DNA of 64,000 nt from the NCBI GenBank assembly GCA_000739535.1, contig DF820465.1, positions 863,596 through 927,595 on the forward strand. Direction: 5' to 3'. Within the stretch, counting starts at the first letter, position 1. Every line of letters begins with the position of its first letter. This stretch comes from Candidatus Vecturithrix granuli (GTDB lineage: Bacteria; Moduliflexota; Moduliflexia; Moduliflexales; Moduliflexaceae). Made by a program: the position numbers and the translations under genes. Under the pieces are notes generated by a model, which was not told where the DNA came from, did not search any database, and worked only from the letters and a program-made list of their open reading frames with translations. Shown here in pieces: positions 62,220-64,000 of the stretch.

Positions 62220-63248
62220 TCATTGGTTGGCGCTTTTCGCGCAGCGGAAGCCAATATGACCCAATTGATAGACCGCTTCGCCGGGCGTTTGATTGGCGCC
62301 GCGAGCTTCATAGGGATCGTTGCGCCATGAACTTCCCTTGAGCACAAAAAAATCACGGGAACCTTGATATTGCGTCATCGTCCATTCCATGACATTCCCC
62401 CCCAGATCATACACGTGATATGTGCTCACATCATCAGGATGAGTCCCGACCGGGGCTGTGCCGCCGCTGACATTGCCAAGATTGACTTGTTGCCCTGCAA
62501 ACGTATCACCCCAGGGGAAAATTTGCCCATGCATGCCCCTGGCAGCGACTTCCCATTCTTCATTGGTAGGAAGCCGTTTGCCGGCCCATTGAGCATACGC
62601 CTGTGCATCATCCCAGGAAATATAGGTCACAGGATGATCCGCTGTGCCTTCAGGGTACATCCTGTTATTCCAATGCAGCGGCGGCGGATAGCGCGTCGCT
62701 TCGACAAAGGCTTTATATTGCGCATTGGTGACTTCATATTGATCCAGGTAAAAACTCCTGATCGTGACCATTTTCCGGGGAACTTCGTCCTTGAACATCT
62801 CAGATGACACATTCCATATCCGCGCAAGCGCATCAATTTCTTGTGGATCGCTTCCAAGAATTGCTGTCCCCCCTGGAATCAAAATCATTGAATCCAGAGA
62901 AGGAAGGGTGCGTGAAGTGGATTTTTCCTGTGCAGTTGATAATAAAATACTCCGTCCGGAAGGGGATTCAGGTTGAGGCGTCAACACCCGGGCAGATATC
63001 CAGCCCTCTTGACCGTCAGGTAAGCGTACCTGACACCAGGCCCCCTGGCGAGCCAGGATATGCACCAGAGTGTTTTCAGGTACAGTGCTCAAAATATTAT
63101 TGGCCGAAGCGGTGGGACTGGAGCGTAAATTCACCTGAGTGTTGTTCACAAGCATCGTCTGCTCCGCTATTCCGGTTTGGGGCAGCATCCATGCCAGGAT
63201 AATCACACACAACACTTTGAATAGAATGCTGTTAACGTACCGATCCAT
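62220..63248 (-). CDS. Secreted SH3b plus formylglycine-generating-enzyme-like (SUMF1/FGE) protein
   Basis: About 342 residues from ATG 63248 (AAGGAG 8 bases upstream). A signal peptide (LFKVLCVIILAWMLPQTGIA) is followed by a bacterial SH3 domain (NNTQVNLRSSPTASANNILS, EGWISARVL) and a C-terminal FGE-sulfatase domain. The latter shows VTIRSFYLDQYEVTNAQYKA, HPVTYISWDDAQAYAQWAGK, RLPTNEEWEVAARG, YDLGGNVMEWT and GHIGFRCA. True FGE makes formylglycine in sulfatases; many bacterial relatives are only structural. No sulfatase is adjacent and the active-site Cys pair is not evident, so enzyme activity is doubtful. SH3b suggests binding to the cell wall. Confidence 0.88.
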   Translation of the reverse strand: MDRYVNSILFKVLCVIILAWMLPQTGIAEQTMLVNNTQVNLRSSPTASANNILSTVPENTLVHILARQGAWCQVRLPDGQEGWISARVLTPQPESPSGRSILLSTAQEKSTSRTLPSLDSMILIPGGTAILGSDPQEIDALARIWNVSSEMFKDEVPRKMVTIRSFYLDQYEVTNAQYKAFVEATRYPPPLHWNNRMYPEGTADHPVTYISWDDAQAYAQWAGKRLPTNEEWEVAARGMHGQIFPWGDTFAGQQVNLGNVSGGTAPVGTHPDDVSTYHVYDLGGNVMEWTMTQYQGSRDFFVLKGSSWRNDPYEARGANQTPGEAVYQLGHIGFRCAKSANQ

Positions 63249-63629
63249 ATACAAATCTCCTTTTTTGAAAGAGGACCTGTTGAAAGTATCCGCGGTGCAA
63301 TTTCAGAACCGAATGTTTGCATAGAGTTAATACATAGACAAGAATTGAGAGAATGTCAATGAAAAAGTCATGTTATCAATATTCTTCCTATGTAACAGAC
63401 AAAAAAAGGTAGAGCGTAAAGTAAGAAGCCTTGTGTTATCTAGCTCTTTTATAAGCGACATCTTGATTCAGACTGACATTTATTTATATGGGATCAGTAA
63501 AAATTTCCCTTGCCAAAAAGAAAAACGCACGAAATAATAGATAGGTAATGTTCTCATGCTCATGGAATTCCGAAGTCTCTGAGTGAATATTCAGAGAGGA
63601 GAATCACCAGCCAACAGGAAAGGCATCGC
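63249..63629. other. Intergenic region between the FGE-like gene and the receiver gene
   Basis: About 380 AT-rich bases with no credible gene. A small palindrome CTCTGAGTGAATATTCAGAG lies at 63575-63594, and AGGAAAGG before the receiver ATG is a good ribosome site. Divergent promoters must lie here, but no clear -35/-10 pair stands out. Confidence 0.4.
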
Positions 63630-63956
63630 ATGGAAAACCTATCTATACAACTGTTGTTTGTTGAAGATAACCGCATAGACCAGACCATGTTCACGCGGTT
63701 TGTCAAACAAGAGCAGCTCCCGTATGTTTATACGATCGCAGGGTCGGTACATACAGCAGAACAGATTCTTGTCAGTGAACAGCAGTTTGATATTGCGATC
63801 CTGGATTATATGCTTGGCGATGGAACAGCTTTCGATCTATTGGAGAAACTGCAGAATATTCCTACGATTATCATTACAGGCATCGGAGACGAAGAAATTG
63901 CGGTAAGAGCGATGAAAGCCGGAGCGTATGATTATTTAACTCACTTTACGCAGTAG
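63630..63956 (+). CDS. Short receiver-domain protein, lacking the last strand and helix
   Basis: 108 residues. LLFVEDNRIDQTMFTRFV supplies the acidic residues, FDIAILDYMLGDGTAFDLLE the phospho-acceptor Asp59, and IIITGIGDEEIAVRAMKAGA the switch Thr. The protein ends YDYLTHFTQ at a TAG, where a full receiver would have the conserved Lys and a final helix of about 20 residues. It may be a real truncated receiver or the front of a frameshifted larger regulator; the window ends 44 bases later. AGGAAAGG lies before the ATG. Confidence 0.75.
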   Translation: MENLSIQLLFVEDNRIDQTMFTRFVKQEQLPYVYTIAGSVHTAEQILVSEQQFDIAILDYMLGDGTAFDLLEKLQNIPTIIITGIGDEEIAVRAMKAGAYDYLTHFTQ

Positions 63957-64000
63957 ATAAAAAAGTTCTTTGACAAATATCTTGTGATCATGTTCAGATC

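Noticed and set aside
62220..63248. Active formylglycine-generating enzyme for a local sulfatase
   Set aside because: No sulfatase gene is nearby and the catalytic Cys pair is not evident; the domain is widespread in proteins without that activity.

Overview
This window is chromosomal DNA of a Gram-negative (diderm) bacterium. The evidence is a lipoprotein lytic transglycosylase, three-part TRAP transporters with a periplasmic binding protein, and an ftsQ-ftsA-ftsZ cluster. The lifestyle looks anaerobic or fermentative: butyrate kinase, an archaeal/eukaryotic-type prolyl-tRNA synthetase, two radical SAM proteins, a TRAP/CoA-ligase/CoA-transferase/thiolase cluster and a large glycogen gene set. 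Signal-transduction proteins are many and unusual. A deep-branching lineage such as Modulibacteria (KSB3) would fit, but that is a guess from gene content and no rRNA or tRNA gene was seen.

Layout. 1-0.65 kb: start of a sugar-type ABC binding protein, cut by the window edge. 1-14 kb: a membrane coiled-coil protein with an L7/L12-like head, butyrate kinase, a STAS protein, and a glycogen block (glgX, phosphohexomutase, glgC). Within this block sit a cytosolic substrate-binding domain fused to a CheA kinase and its response regulator. 14-20 kb: a CHASE2-AAA+ regulator, era and a class III nucleotide cyclase. 20-24 kb: rluB, secG, tpiA and pgk. 24-31 kb: gmd, a histidine kinase, a dihydroorotate-dehydrogenase-like protein, a short BshC, proS and ndk. 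31-38 kb: an overlapping three-gene operon of a TIR-STAND ATPase, a STAND ATPase interrupted by a type 1 periplasmic-binding domain and followed by TPR repeats, and a radical SAM/SPASM enzyme. 38-42 kb: a defence and toxin-antitoxin island with two intact TA pairs, PIN-toxin fragments, an orphan HsdS and a 70-bp direct repeat flanking one pair. 42-52 kb: TRAP transporter, phenylacetate-CoA-ligase-like enzyme, TrpB2 behind a trp attenuator, CoA transferase, thiolase and an RpiR regulator. 52-63 kb: hicA with an amber-interrupted hicB, rpoZ, plsC, mltD-like, a B12-binding radical SAM protein, ftsZ-ftsA-ftsQ, prs, a formylglycine-generating-enzyme-like protein and a short receiver protein.

The strongest observations are these. 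(1) The TIR / PBP-in-STAND / radical SAM operon is a candidate undescribed sensor or conflict system. (2) A CheA kinase carries an apparently cytosolic NMT1-type ligand domain beside the glycogen genes. Together with (1), this suggests a lineage habit of using periplasmic-type binding folds as intracellular metabolite sensors. (3) An unannotated 38-residue leader peptide with WWW and a fourth Trp precedes a perfect terminator upstream of trpB2, which is a textbook ribosome-mediated attenuator. (4) hicB carries one in-frame TAG at a position that is usually Gln. (5) Many intergenic spaces hold long, near-perfect inverted repeats, including a 200-bp element at 16.9 kb that is either a MITE or a multibranched RNA.
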